Origin: Anthoceros angustus
Taxonomy: Eukaryota > Streptophyta > Anthocerotopsida > Anthocerotales > Anthocerotaceae
Length of the DNA stretch: 64,000 nt
Assembly: GCA_010909165.1 (NCBI GenBank)
Contig: VJWM01000119.1
Span: 372,001 to 436,000 of the forward strand
Direction: 5' to 3'
A program made the translations under genes and the position numbers. The notes beneath the pieces are model-generated. The model saw only the letters and a list, made by a program, of their open reading frames with translations. It did not search any database and was not told the origin of the DNA. Shown here in pieces: positions 44,357 through 55,320 of this stretch (position 1 is its first letter; each line of letters starts with the position of its first letter).

Positions 44357-45613
44357 CTACAAGTGATTGTTGCGGGCAGTTGAATATAGATACTGTTCCT
44401 CAACGTCTTCCTCCTGTTCCTGCGGGCACCTGGTGGATAATTTTCGCCAGGGATCCACGCAATGAAAGCTCTTGTGCACAAAAGGCTCGTAGGGGCAGGA
44501 GGGAAGCCACCTCCAAACCGCTGGAGTGTGTCCCAAATTGACAGCCGCGATCCTGTCCCACTTGTCATGCATCATGTATATTTCACAGTCCGCCGCCGCC
44601 ACAACCTTGATGCGCTCTCGAAGTATGAACCTGAGCACGCTAGTGCCCGGAACGGACCATTTCTCGGAAACGTGAGCGAACATGTGAGCGGGCATGGTGG
44701 CCAACGCGGTCCAGGCCATGCGCGCGAAATCCAGCTCCCAGATCTGCATCACGCACGCTGTGCCCAAGAGACCAAGGGCCACGCACAGCAGCCGGTGCTG
44801 CAAGCTGACGAGGTTGCAGTAGAAGATGATGAAGAAGTCAGGCTTTGCCACGGCCAACCAGCTCCAGCTGGCCCGCTCTAGGTGGTAGGCCAGCAGATTG
44901 CAGCCTTCGATGGAGAGTTCGGCAACGCAGTAGAGCACGGTGCCCACAAACGCTCCCTGACCGGACAAGCCGGAAAAGCTCTGGGTCGTGGGGAAATCCG
45001 AGGTTGTCACCTCCCAGCTCCCGGTCTCGGAATCGAAGACGTGGGTCGGAATTTGTCTTCGTCGATCCATGTCTCGGGCCAGATTCACCCGCGTCTTGTG
45101 CAGCGCTACTAGCTTGAAGCGGAGTGTCGCGGGGTCCACGAACACGCCCAACACATCCCTGATCCCCATGCCTTCCGGGAGCGCCGGCAGGGGGTTCCAC
45201 CAGCCCCTCACCGGGTTGACGATGTACTGAATGTACGTGGTGGACAGTAGCACGTTGCCGCCTGCCGACACCATGGGCATCTGCAAGAACATTTCCGGCG
45301 GAATCCAGTTCTGCCCGAAGTCTAGTAGCCCTGCTGGGGGTTGGAGCTGGTACCAGCGGTCCGAAGCGCGGTCGTAGACGCAGGAGGCGATGCTGTTGTT
45401 GGAGAGCCGGCCTGCTACGAACAACATACAATCCCACGATGCTGCTCCCGATTTCAGCCGCTCTTGCATCAACCAAGGCGACGGCACGGCTGCCAACTTC
45501 CACTCTTTGCACACAGCACGCGACCGGAGCAACATCACCAGCGGCAGTTGGGCCTGGATCTTGGCCACAATCTCTTCCGGCAGCTCGCTCCATTGAGCGT
45601 CCTCTGCATCCAT
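44357..45613 (-). CDS. F-box protein with kelch-like repeats (418 residues)
   Basis: Single exon, start ATG 45613 (MDAEDAQWSELPEEIVAKIQ). F-box at residues about 8-50 (SELPEEIVAKIQAQLPLV, then LRSRAVCKEWKLAAVPSPWL). Kelch-like segments follow: CVYDRASDRWYQLQPP, NPLPALPEGMGIRDVLGVF, THVFDSETGSWEVTTSDFP, GAFVGTVLYCV, LLAYHLERASWSWLAVAK, IWELDFARMAWTALATMP and IAAVNLGHTPAVWRWLPSCP. No signal peptide or membrane segment. The family forms SCF ubiquitin-ligase complexes, with the F-box binding SKP1 and the repeats selecting a target; the target is unknown. The frame is intact, the length is normal, and it is the best-preserved member of the six F-box loci here, all of which lie on the minus strand. 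Confidence 0.9.
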   Translation of the reverse strand: MDAEDAQWSELPEEIVAKIQAQLPLVMLLRSRAVCKEWKLAAVPSPWLMQERLKSGAASWDCMLFVAGRLSNNSIASCVYDRASDRWYQLQPPAGLLDFGQNWIPPEMFLQMPMVSAGGNVLLSTTYIQYIVNPVRGWWNPLPALPEGMGIRDVLGVFVDPATLRFKLVALHKTRVNLARDMDRRRQIPTHVFDSETGSWEVTTSDFPTTQSFSGLSGQGAFVGTVLYCVAELSIEGCNLLAYHLERASWSWLAVAKPDFFIIFYCNLVSLQHRLLCVALGLLGTACVMQIWELDFARMAWTALATMPAHMFAHVSEKWSVPGTSVLRFILRERIKVVAAADCEIYMMHDKWDRIAAVNLGHTPAVWRWLPSCPYEPFVHKSFHCVDPWRKLSTRCPQEQEEDVEEQYLYSTARNNHL

Positions 45614-46130
45614 TCAGGATTCTGTGTTTTCCCTCGCTTTGCTTGAACAGATTGACGATGTCGAACATCGAACACCCAGCTATACTAGCGGACTTAAATT
45701 AAATTAAATTCTTCTTCTTCTTCTACGGGGTTAGCTATATCACTAGTCACAAATAAGCACAACGGGTTTATCAAAGATATCACAAAACCTTTACTCTGAT
45801 ATTTGGTCGGTGTGTGTGAGATCAGTACATCTAGCTACACCTTGTGGTTGCATAGTGCAAAACCGCTAAAAATCACTACGCAAAGTGACCTATATAATCC
45901 TAGTCTTCTAACTCTTTACCTCTAACCTACTTTGCTTTATGGCCTTTCACTTTCTAGCGACCTATAAGACATGTGGAAGTAGAATCTTATGGGCTTCTAT
46001 TACCACGCCAGTGCTAACAGGTTCTGGGTTGCCGTTAAAGTGACCCTTTCAGATCCTACTTAGATCAATAGGGTGTTTGTTGCAGGTGGGAAGGCTGGAG
46101 TTTCTGACTTGATGCCATTGATCACATCCT
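45614..46130. other. 5' flank of the F-box gene, no other gene
   Basis: AT-rich; no clear TATA box at the usual distance. The right end (about 46084) carries the dispersed repeat shared with 39814. Confidence 0.45.
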
Positions 46131-46600
46131 GTGCATGTCGGATGTATGTATGCTTCTCATGAGAATCTGCAAGGTGGGATGAATGTGTTCACCATGGTTG
46201 CCGGACAGCCAGGTAAGTCCATACATGTGTACATGTGTCGATGTGGAAGAGAAGTTTGAAGCTAGGTGGCCATGTATTTGTGGCAACCATTCAAGCTTGT
46301 GCAATGGGAGCAGACTCTGCTCCTTCCTCTGAAGGAGCTTCATGAAGCTTCTTCCTTATAGACGAAGGAGCTTCATACGGTGATTATAGAAGGAGGGCAT
46401 CAAGCTTGCTAGGAGATTCAAAGGACTATGACTTGAAGAGTTAGAGTCCATCTTCTCCGACATGTGTTCAAATAGTGGCAGCTTGGAAAATGTTGAGAAA
46501 GTTTTTGGTGAGCGTGGGAAAGATAAGGTGACATGGAACATGATACGCTGGGCGTATCTTCACAGGCTACCAGAAGGAAGCAGGATGCATTGCTACAAGA
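46131..46600 (+). pseudogene. PPR gene fragment
   Basis: The plus strand reads VFVATIQACAMG (about 46272-46307), then CSNSGSLENVEKVFGERGKD and KVTWNMI (46462-46545): typical PPR helices (MYxxxGSLEDAxxVFxxM, VTWNxMI). Frames are broken between them. The same fragment, with the same CSN-GSLENV variant, recurs at 51150-51400, so the two descend from one source gene. Confidence 0.7.
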
Positions 46601-46760
46601 TGCTACAAGGTTGGGAAGCAACAGGATGCTACAAGATTGGGAAGCAACAGGAAGCTACAAGATTGGGAGGGACAACAGGATGCTACAGGAAGCAACAGGA
46701 TGCTACAAGATCTTGTAGCAACATGATGCTACAAGATCTTGTAGCAAGAGGATGCTACAG
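46560..46760. repeat. ACAGGATGCTACAAGAT minisatellite with perfect palindromes
   Basis: Irregular units of 12-30 bp built from GATGCTACAAG and GGAAGCAACAG. The 20-bp palindrome TGCTACAAGATCTTGTAGCA occurs at 46701-46720 and 46727-46746. Confidence 0.85.
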
Positions 46761-47465
46761 GATTGTACATTGGCAGCCCTAGCACAACGGAAGAAAGCCT
46801 GCAGTCACAAAGATGTGACAGGTGGACGGGGTGGGGAAGAATCCCATGCTCATGTGGGGTAGACATGTGGATTGCGTTGTAGGTGCTCCGAAAGCGTGGG
46901 GCTTCTCGTCTCTTTCCCCCAAAAATCCACCTCACAATCCAAAACAGTAAAAATTTCCCCGACGGAACACAAATGGGATGCAAGTGATGTGCTGTCCTAC
47001 CCTGGTCCCGGTCCATGGACGACAGGGCTCTTTCTTGAGAACTTGGGAGTCAAGAGGAGAACGGCAAACTTGCTTCTGCACTATGCACTGGCACTAGCAC
47101 ACTTTCTATAGATGGACATGCACCCACCCAGGTTCCAGCAAAGGCCTCCATGGAGTCAAGTTCCCACAACCTGTCCCGCACTGCCAGGCTACAGAATGTG
47201 ATAAAATAGTGGTCCATGCAGGATGGAGACGTCTTCTCCGTGGAATAATGCCGGGCGTCAAAGACGAGCTGTGCTGCTGTGGGCAGTGGGTGAGAGCCGG
47301 CGACGGCAGGGCCGAGCGGCCTTCTTGCTTGACTTTCCAGATGCCGGCGCCCGACTTCCGGCAACAGAGCGCTCCCAGATAGCACCTGCATTCAGACAAC
47401 GCATACTACGGTACCATGGTGGTCTCTGTTGTGGGTCCTTCGTCTGAAGCTTCCGAACGAAAGGG
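46761..47465. other. 5' flank of LRR gene A, no other gene
   Basis: No conserved frame. The last 100 bp are the proximal promoter of the LRR gene. Confidence 0.5.
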
Positions 47466-47472
47466 TATAAAA
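47466..47472 (+). promoter_or_regulatory. TATA box of LRR gene A
   Basis: TATAAAA, 162 bp upstream of the ATG at 47634; transcription would start near 47500. Confidence 0.65.
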
Positions 47473-47633
47473 GGGCAACTCCACCCCATGGTTTCCATCT
47501 CAGCTCAGCTCAACTCCATCTCATCCCTTCCCACATCCCACTCTCCGTCCCACCCTTCAAGCCCGCCCATTTCGATCCGTTTAGGACACGAGAAGAGGTG
47601 TTTGTGGGCGATTTTAGAGTAACGCCCAACAAA

Positions 47634-50600
47634 ATGGGGCTTCTTCCCCTGCGGAGCGTGACGCTCCTGCTGCTGCTCCTTTTGGTGGGCGGTAGCGGGG
47701 CGAACGCTGCCACACCGGTGTGCGTGCAGCGAGACCAGAACGCGTTGCTGGCGTTCAAGGCCGGGCTGCTGGACTACGGCGGGCAGCTGGCGACATGGAG
47801 CAGCAGCGGGAACTGCTGCGCATTCAAGGGGGTCACCTGCGACGCCACGGGGCAGGTGGTGAACGTGACATTCGAGGCGGTGATCGACGACGGCTGCGAC
47901 GAGGAGCCCTGCGGCAGCGTGCGCAGCAAGTACGGGAACCCGAATTCGGCCAACCTGATCGGCACCACGCTCAACAATCTCCTGGCGCTGCGGGTGCTCA
48001 ATCTCACCAATTTCCTGCTGCACGACGTGACCCCGACGGGCCTGAGCGCTATCAAGACCCTCCAGGTGCTGTCGCTGCTGGGAGCCGATCTCAAGGGCCC
48101 GGTCTCGGCCGACATTGGGAACATTGCGTCGCTGCAGTATTTGTCCTTGGAGGGGAGCCCATACATCACGCTGCCGGTGCCGCAGTCCCTGTGCAATCTG
48201 GGGAACCTGCAGACGCTGGACCTGTCCGGCATCGGGTTCGGAGACGGCAGCAAGGCCAGCGCCATCCCCGCCTGCTTCGCGCAACTCACGCAGCTCCAGG
48301 TGCTGGACTTGGAGTTCGCTGCCTTCAACGGGAGGATCCCGGCCGGGCTGAAGCAGCTCAAGAACCTGCGGGAGTTGCTGCTCACCGGGCCCTTCAATAT
48401 CGACGCTTTGACGCTGCCAGATTCTGGGCTCAGCGGCGCTCTCCCGCTCATCAACCCCGGGGAGCTCCCGTTGTTGGAGAAGCTGTACTTGGAGGGGAAC
48501 CGGTTCACCGGTTCCATCCCTGCGTCCTTCAACAATCTGGTTTCCCTCAGGGAATTGCGGATCGGAGGCCTGTATGATAACCAGGGGTTGTTCCAGAGGA
48601 GCCCGCTGGCAGGGCCCATCCCTGCCTCTCTCGGACTTCTTACCAAATTGCAGGTATCTTATGCTTCTTTCAACAATGACGTGCAATCTCAGCAGCATAG
48701 CATAGCATTGCTGGAGTTGATGTCTTGGGAACAGTATCCTAATGGTGGGCATGAATTCCTTTCCTTTGTCCTTTCTGTGCAGGTGCTGGTTCTCCGAGGA
48801 GCATCCTTCTCCGGCAGCATTCCCACGTCCTTGGCCAGCTTGCCGCTGACAGATCTGTTGCTGAGCGACAACCAGCTCACTGGACCTATTCCAGCTACTC
48901 TGGGAGCAAACGGCCTTCTTGTCAACCTCGCGTTGGATAACAACAGATTGAGCGGACCCATTCCTGCGTCTCTTGGAGGTGCTGGCAAGGCGCTGCTCAC
49001 CTTTGTCGCCGGAAACAATGTCCTCACAGGTAGCATTCAAGGAAATTGCGTCACATCTGCTTGTCAAGATTTACTTTGCGGCAACATGCTTGAAGCTTAC
49101 GTGGGTGTGCCAATGGGTATTCCGCAGGAGCCATTCCTCCATCGCTGTCCCAGCTGCACCTGGCCCTGCTGAACTTGTCCCGAAACCAGCTGACTGGCGA
49201 CATTCCGCAAGACCTGGGGTTTGCTATCACCGAAGCTGACCGCTACCTTGACCTGTCCTACAACCAGCTGACAGGAGCCCTGAACCCGCCGTCACTGTGG
49301 GGCGTCACACATATCACGCTCAGCCACAACAAGCTGACTAGCTTGGGCTCTGGCAGCATTCCTGACGACGGCACCACAGGGCAGAATGTGCAGAGCTTTG
49401 ATGTGCACTCCAACCAGTTTGCAGGTGTGTTTCTGCACGAGTCACATGGTTTGCTTGTTTCGTTTTCTTTCAGGCTTCTTGGTGATGGAAAGGAAGGGCA
49501 TGGCTTGATCTGAAGACATACTCCCGGCTCTCGCAGGTCCTGTGCCTGCATGGGTGTTCCAGATCTACAACTCCCTATTCATCGACATATCCGACAACCA
49601 CCTCACCCAGCTGCCTGCAATCGACGGCACCCGGGTGCTGGCGGCCTACATCAACGCCTCGGTGAATGCATTGACAGGAACGATTCCCAAGGCGTTTACG
49701 CAAATCTCTCTGCTCTACTACCTTGACCTGCACCAGAATCAGTTCACAGGCCCCATCCCTGTCGGCTTCGGGGCACAGCCAGTTCTCCACGGACTCAACT
49801 TGGCCGACAACCAGCTCAGCGGTCCCATTCCCTCTGACATCTTCGGCAGCCAGTTCACAAACTTCATCATTCTGAACAACAACAAACTCACGGGGGCCAT
49901 CCCTGCGATTACAGTCAGCAGCGACCTCAACTACATCGATCTGTCCAACAATCTGCTCAGCGGCTCTATCCCTGCTTCTCTTTTCACAAACGCCCCGTTC
50001 TTGCAGAGGCTGCAGCTCGGAAACAACAATCTGGCAGGAGCCATCCCCGACTTCAGTGCCACCTGTGGCGGGCTGCAGGCTCTCGTTTTGGAAAACAACA
50101 AGCTTACAGGGTCCGTCCTGCCTAGCGGAGTAGACTTCACTTCCTGCACTCAGCTGCTGGTCTACGATGTGAGCGGGAACTTTCTGGCCGGCCAGATTCC
50201 TGCTGCCATCACCTCCTTCACGGTACCCATCTCCTCCCAGACCCTCTTCTCCTGTCTTCCATTTGAACGAACCAAACAATCAATTTTGTTCGTCAGTATG
50301 AACAATCTCTTACTCCGATTCTGCATCTCAGGGCCTTCAAGTTCTGGACTTGAGCTCCAACAACATTTCAGGCAGCGTGCCGGCGTCCTTGAGCAGTTTG
50401 AGCGCCATCAAAATTGTGGACCTCGCCAGCAACGCCCTTGGAGGTAATCTGCCGCTCCTGCAGCTGGTGCCAGGATTCACTGGCTTGGCAGTCGCAGGTA
50501 GCGCAGCATCCTACACTGCTGGATCCCCTCTCTACACCCTGGGCTACTATTTTCCGGAAAGCAGTGACTTCCTCAGGGACATCCAATACACCTTCTCCGC

Positions 50601-50877
50601 CACTTCTGGCTTGGTACTGTCGCGAAACGGGTTGACGGGACCGATCGACCCGTCTGTGGGGAATCTGAAGGGGCTGCACATCCTGGACCTGTCTTACAAC
50701 AAGTTCTCGGGCTCTATCCCCGCCGCCATCGCTCAGATCACCGACCTCCAAGACCTGAACCTGTCCTACAACCTGTTGTCGGGCCCCATTCCCTCTCAGC
50801 TCAGCAACTTCCCAGCCGCTGATTTTGCTGGGAACTCCGGCCTGTGTGGCGCTCCTCTGCCCAACAAATGCTCGTAG
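47634..50877 (+). CDS. secreted leucine-rich-repeat protein, gene A (931 residues, five exons)
   Basis: Exons 47634-48653, 48783-49029, 49128-49424, 49537-50222, 50332-50877, all GT-AG with consistent phase. The ATG has a good context (AACAAAATGG). Residues 1 to about 26 are a signal peptide (MGLLPL, then a Leu run, GANA). The plant LRR N-terminal cap follows: CVQRDQNALLAFKAGLLDYG, a CC pair and FKGVTC. About 28 plant-type LRRs run to the end (for example LTDLLLSDNQLTGPIPATLG). The last residues are AGNSGLCGAPLPNKCS, then stop. There is no transmembrane segment or kinase, so it resembles PGIP/DRT100-like or tail-less receptor-like proteins acting outside the cell, in recognition or wall binding; the ligand is unknown. 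It is intact, unlike its minus-strand relatives at 53026-58383 and 60481-64000, which share all intron positions. Confidence 0.9.
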
Positions 50878-51140
50878 GTCTTGGCCGCGTTCACATAGAA
50901 GAGTTGAATAGCTATAGTAGCCATGATTGTTTCCTAAGGGTAGAGTTTTGCAGAGGATTTGTGATTGCGGTAGGCTGCAATCAAAGACAGCGTTCGACAA
51001 ACTTGGTCCAAAAGCATGTGGTGTCTTGGACTACTATAAATGAAGGTATCCCCAGCAGAGCATGGGGCAAGAAACCCTTTGTCTCTACAGTTCCATACGC
51101 CAAGAAGGCCTAGTTGTGCCCGATCCCGTGATGTTTGTAT

Positions 51141-51410
51141 GCCTCCTGTAGGTTTGGACAGCTGGAGGAGGGAAAGCAACTCCATGTGCAGATTTAAGAA
51201 CCAGTACATCAAGCAAATCTGTTGGTCGTCCAGCACTTTCGTGGCATGTGCTCAAATTTTGGCAGCTTGGAAAACGTTACAGAAAGGGTTTGGGCTTGGC
51301 AAAGATGAGGTGACATGGAATACCATAATAACCAGATACTCCCAGCTGGGCATGAGGCAGGAAGCTCGTCACCTTGACAGGCTACTAGTAGAAGGAAGCA
51401 TCGTTGAATC
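51141..51410 (+). pseudogene. PPR gene fragment
   Basis: FGQLEEGKQLHVQI at about 51156, a stop, then CSNFGSLENV in a shifted frame (51248-51280) and DEVTWNTIITRYSQLGMRQE (51304-51363). These are PPR helix signatures with intervening stops, homologous to the fragment at 46131-46600. Confidence 0.7.
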
Positions 51411-51423
51411 CGATTCTGTGAAT

Positions 51424-51603
51424 CCAAGCCGTGATCCCTTCTGCCGCAAGCTATGACTTAAACCAAAGCTGCAAACGATCCAAGCAAGCCGTGATCCCTT
51501 CTGCCCCAAGCTATGACTTAAACCAAAGCTGCAAACGATCCAAGCAAGCCGTGATCCCTTCTGCCCCAAGCTATGACTTAAACCAGTGTCACTTAAACCA
51601 GCT
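51424..51603. repeat. 60-bp tandem repeat, about three copies
   Basis: GTGATCCCTTCTGCC occurs at exact 60-bp steps (51431, 51491, 51551). The copies are almost identical. Confidence 0.9.
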
Positions 51604-51604
51604 G

Positions 51605-51715
51605 GAAACCTTGCCAGTGTTGAATTTCGGTGATGTAGAAGTCAAGGGATGGAAGGATCTTGAGGAAACCTTGCCAGTGTTGAATTTCGGTGATGTATAA
51701 GTCAAGGGCTGTGTG
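51605..51715. repeat. second 60-bp tandem repeat, two copies
   Basis: GAAACCTTGCCAGTGTTGAA at 51605 and 51665. Unrelated in sequence to the adjoining 60-bp repeat, but with the same period. Confidence 0.85.
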
Positions 51716-51884
51716 TGCTTTACCCTGAAGTGAGAAGGACATCTCACAGATCATCAACTCATCAGCGTGACGGCTACATGCTAAGTTTACTGTAAAAGGA
51801 TAACTTATACTTGCTAACACGTAAAAGTTGTAGAAAAAGGGACGAAATTTTTCTGTCATGGGGCTGTAGAGCCGGACACATGAA

Positions 51885-51975
51885 CTCGAGATACCTCAAC
51901 ATGCTCGCAAACCCTAGCATGTATAAGACCCGAGATACCTCAACATGCTCGTAAACCCTAGCATGTATGAGATCC
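51885..51975. repeat. tandem duplication of about 45 bp
   Basis: GAGATACCTCAACATGCTCG, then TAAACCCTAGCATGTAT, twice with two substitutions. Confidence 0.8.
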
Positions 51976-53025
51976 CGTGACAAAAAAATTGAGAGATACA
52001 TATTTGAAATGAAAGAAGAAGAGGGCTATATCACACACACTACAAGTTTCTAGAGATGAGGGGCTTGGCTCACGAATGGGTACGACTCAGAGCATTCACC
52101 ATTCACACTTATTGTGTTTGTAGTCTGTACTCACAAACACCACAATTTGAGGAGAACAATCTCTACATTCCGCAGTATCGTAGAGTGGTGAAAGGCACTC
52201 TTCTGGAACAACTTAGTAGTACAATGTTCACCCGGCACATCACAATAGAGAATCATTAGCCATTAGCCATCTGTTAGAGCAACGTGAGACAAGGTTGAAT
52301 CTTTCTCGATCGTCAGACTGGGGCACACCCAGCAAGCAAAGCCAAGCATGACTATAGTGCATAGTACTCATGGTATGTCTTCTTATAAAATTCATTTTGG
52401 ACTCCGATCTTATACTCGGGGAGATCTGAAGCTCGAGATATAGTTTTCAGTGTACAAGGGGCACCCACACTCATGACCCTTTGTACCAAGGGGCACCCAC
52501 ACTCCAAGACCCTTTGTTTCTTTATCAACTGGCCTATATCTTGGAATGCATACTCTTCGATGCAGCCTACCTGGGCTGTGCAAAACACTCTTACTTTGCC
52601 TAAACTCATGCTTTTTGCTAACAGTACTTAACCACTTGTACCCTGCCTAAGCTAAACGCATCCACTCCCATTAGGCACCCCATCTTTAAGCACCGATCGA
52701 AGCGCAAGATGCTTAGTAACGGAGTTCTTATAAAAGAAATGTGTGTCCATTTGGCCACAGCCATTGGGACGTACATGTTGTGGGCACCCCGGCTAAGGAG
52801 AAAGGAATTTCGGAGATTGCATACTCGAAGTAGACAACAAGTACTTCAGGAAAGCAGTTTGTGAGAGCCAGAAGAGTGGGGAACATGTAAACATGGAAGA
52901 AAGGAATAGCACGCGGAGGATATCTTGTTTGAATTCATCACCTACATTCTGGATTTACAAATGCACACATTTGATCGTCATCAGTAGATATAACGGGCTA
53001 CGGACCTCTACCAAATTGCAGTGGT
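51976..53025. other. no gene recognised
   Basis: Intergenic. A short direct repeat GGGGCACCCACACTC lies at 52457 and 52489. No conserved frame; the right end is the 3' flank of LRR gene B. Confidence 0.45.
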
Positions 53026-55320
53026 CTAAGGGCATTTGTTGGCCAGGGGGGCACCACATAGGCCAGAGTTTCCAGCAAAGTCGGCAGCTGGGTAGCTCTT
53101 GAACTGAGATGGGATGGGACCTGTCAGCAAGTTGACGGACAGGTCCAGAGCGTTGAGATCTGTGATCTGTGCGATTGCAGCTGGGACTGAGCCTGAGAAC
53201 TTGTTGTGAGACAGGTCCAAGAAGTGCAGCCCCTTGAGTTGTCCTATCGAAGGGTCGATCGGTCCTGTGAGGCCATTCCCTGACAAGTCCAGAACGCTTG
53301 TAGAGGTGAAGAAGAGGTTGAGAGTCCTGATGAAGAAGGTGGTTTCTGGGAAGTAGAAACCGTCGATGTAGAGTGGGGCTCCGGCAGTGTAGGCTGTAGC
53401 GTTATTGTCTGCAATCTTCAAGGTAGTGAAGCCGGCCACCAACGTTGCGAACGGTACACCACCTGTGAGCTTGTTGTTCGAGAGGTCGAGGATTCTCAAG
53501 AGATGCAGGTTGCTGAGGAAGGCTTGCACGCTGCCTGTGATGCCGTTGCTGCTGACATCAAGAACTTGCAGGCTCTGCAGAGACAAGTTCACATGGGCAG
53601 TGGTGAGAACTCCTAGGCTGCATTTGTGGCTTCAGGAGTCATCACAGCGAACGCAAATGCTGGTGCGGCAGTTGTAGAGAAATGCAGTCTGACTTGGGAG
53701 TAGGGGATGGAAGGAATTACCGTAAATGAGGTGATGGCGGAGGGAATCGGTCCAGACAATTGGTTGCCGCTCACATCGAAGACTGTAAGGGAGGTGCAGC
53801 CAGAGAAATCCACTCCAGCAGGCAGGATCGGGCCTGTCAGCAGGTTGTTCTCGACAACCAAGCTCTGAAGGTTGGGGCAAGCACTGGTGAAGTCGGCTAT
53901 GGCCCCAGTGAGCTTGTTGTTGCTCAGCTTCAACTTCTGCAGAAAGAAGGAACCAGTAACGATGGAAGCAGGGAACGGGCCGGTGAGCTCGTTGTCGGAG
54001 AAATCGACATAGTTGAGGAAGTCGTTGTTGGGTGGACGCTGAGGAATGGGTCCTGAGAGCTTGTTTTTGTTGAAGATGAGAGCGTTGGTGAATGCGCCGT
54101 TGAAGATGTCGGAGGGAATGGGACCTGTGAGCTGATTCTCGGCAAAATTGAGGACGTTGATGAATTGGGAAGCTCCTGAACCGAAGCCTGTGGGGATGGA
54201 ACCCGTGAACTGATTCCTGTGCAAGTCCAAGACGTTGAGATCCCGGCACAAAGTAAATGCACTGGGAAAGGTCCCTGTGATGGCATTGACAGAGATGTTG
54301 ACGTAGCTGGTAGTCAGGCGGTTCCCGTCGATTGTAGGCAACTTGGTGAGCTTGTTGTCGGATATGTCAAGGTTGAGTGTATTGTAGAGCTGGAACACCC
54401 ACGCAGGGATAGCACCTGCTCATTCATCCGTGGGATGCAACGTTGTCAGCAAACATATTATTCCCACCTCCGACTCCTCAATACCAACATGCTGTTCTCA
54501 GACAGCACTCACCTGCCAGCAAGTTGGAGTGGACATCAAAGATTTGCACATTCTGCCCGGTGGTGCCATCGTCAGGGATGCTCCCAGTGCCCAAGCTAGT
54601 GAGCTTGTTGTGACTCAGGTTGATCTCCTTACCCCCACAGAGAAGCCGGATTCAGGGCTCCTGACAGTTGGTTGTTGTTCAGGTACAGGTTGCGGAGATC
54701 TTCAGTGACTGCGAACCCCAAGTTGGACGGAATCGGTCCAGACAGCTGGTTGAACGACAAGTCCAGTTCCCGAGATGCAGTTGCGAGAAGGAGTCGGAAT
54801 CGATCCTGAGCACGGCCACATCAGGTTCAAGCACTTCCCACCAGGCTAACAACAATGAGGGCGAACAATATCAACAACTTTAGTTATTTCCACTAACAAA
54901 ATCGGGGAGAACAAACTTCCCCCACCACAAACCTCCGTATGGATAGTGCAATAGCAATGAAAACTAGTACCGGTGAGAGCATTCCTTGCTGCCGAGAACG
55001 TCCTAAGCTTCTTGCCAGCGCCTCCAAGAGAAGCAGGGATCTGTCCGCTCAAGGTGTTGTCATTCACAAACAGGTTGACAAGGAGTCCGTTTGCTCCGAG
55101 ATTGGAAGGAAGGGGACCGGTGAGCAGGTTCCTGGCTAGGTTAAGATCGGTGAGCGGCAACGGCGCCAAGGCGGCCGGAATCGAGCCAGACACGGAGGTG
55201 GCTTGGATGACGAGCACCTGCAACATTCGCAATTCCGAGGCATGGGATTTCAGCATGTGCAATGTGCTGCGCTGCAACATACTAGCAGGGGCTGTCATTG
55301 GATTGGAAGAAATTGAAGAA
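53026..55320 (-). pseudogene. LRR gene B: duplicated exons 2-5 without exon 1
   Basis: Exons, high to low coordinate: exon 2 55217-54971 (247 bp, intact), exon 3 54805-54513 (293 bp against 297 in the relatives, four single-base losses in homopolymers, so frameshifted), exon 4 54415-53721 (695 bp, intact), exon 5 53574-53026 (549 bp, complete, ending GLCGAPLANKCP). There is no exon 1 or promoter: at 55320 the intron-1 sequence joins directly to the middle of exon 5 of the next copy (gene C). It is the downstream half of an internal tandem duplication of about 2.0 kb. If the duplication is real, these exons could only be reached by read-through splicing from gene C. Confidence 0.8.

Noticed and set aside
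47598-47633. Extended start for LRR gene A upstream of 47634
   Set aside because: It would need a non-ATG start; ATG 47634 has a good context and is directly followed by a signal peptide.
47505-50279. Long minus-strand frames opposite LRR genes
   Set aside because: Shadows of the regular LRR codon pattern; the plus-strand LRR translation is conserved with its paralogues.
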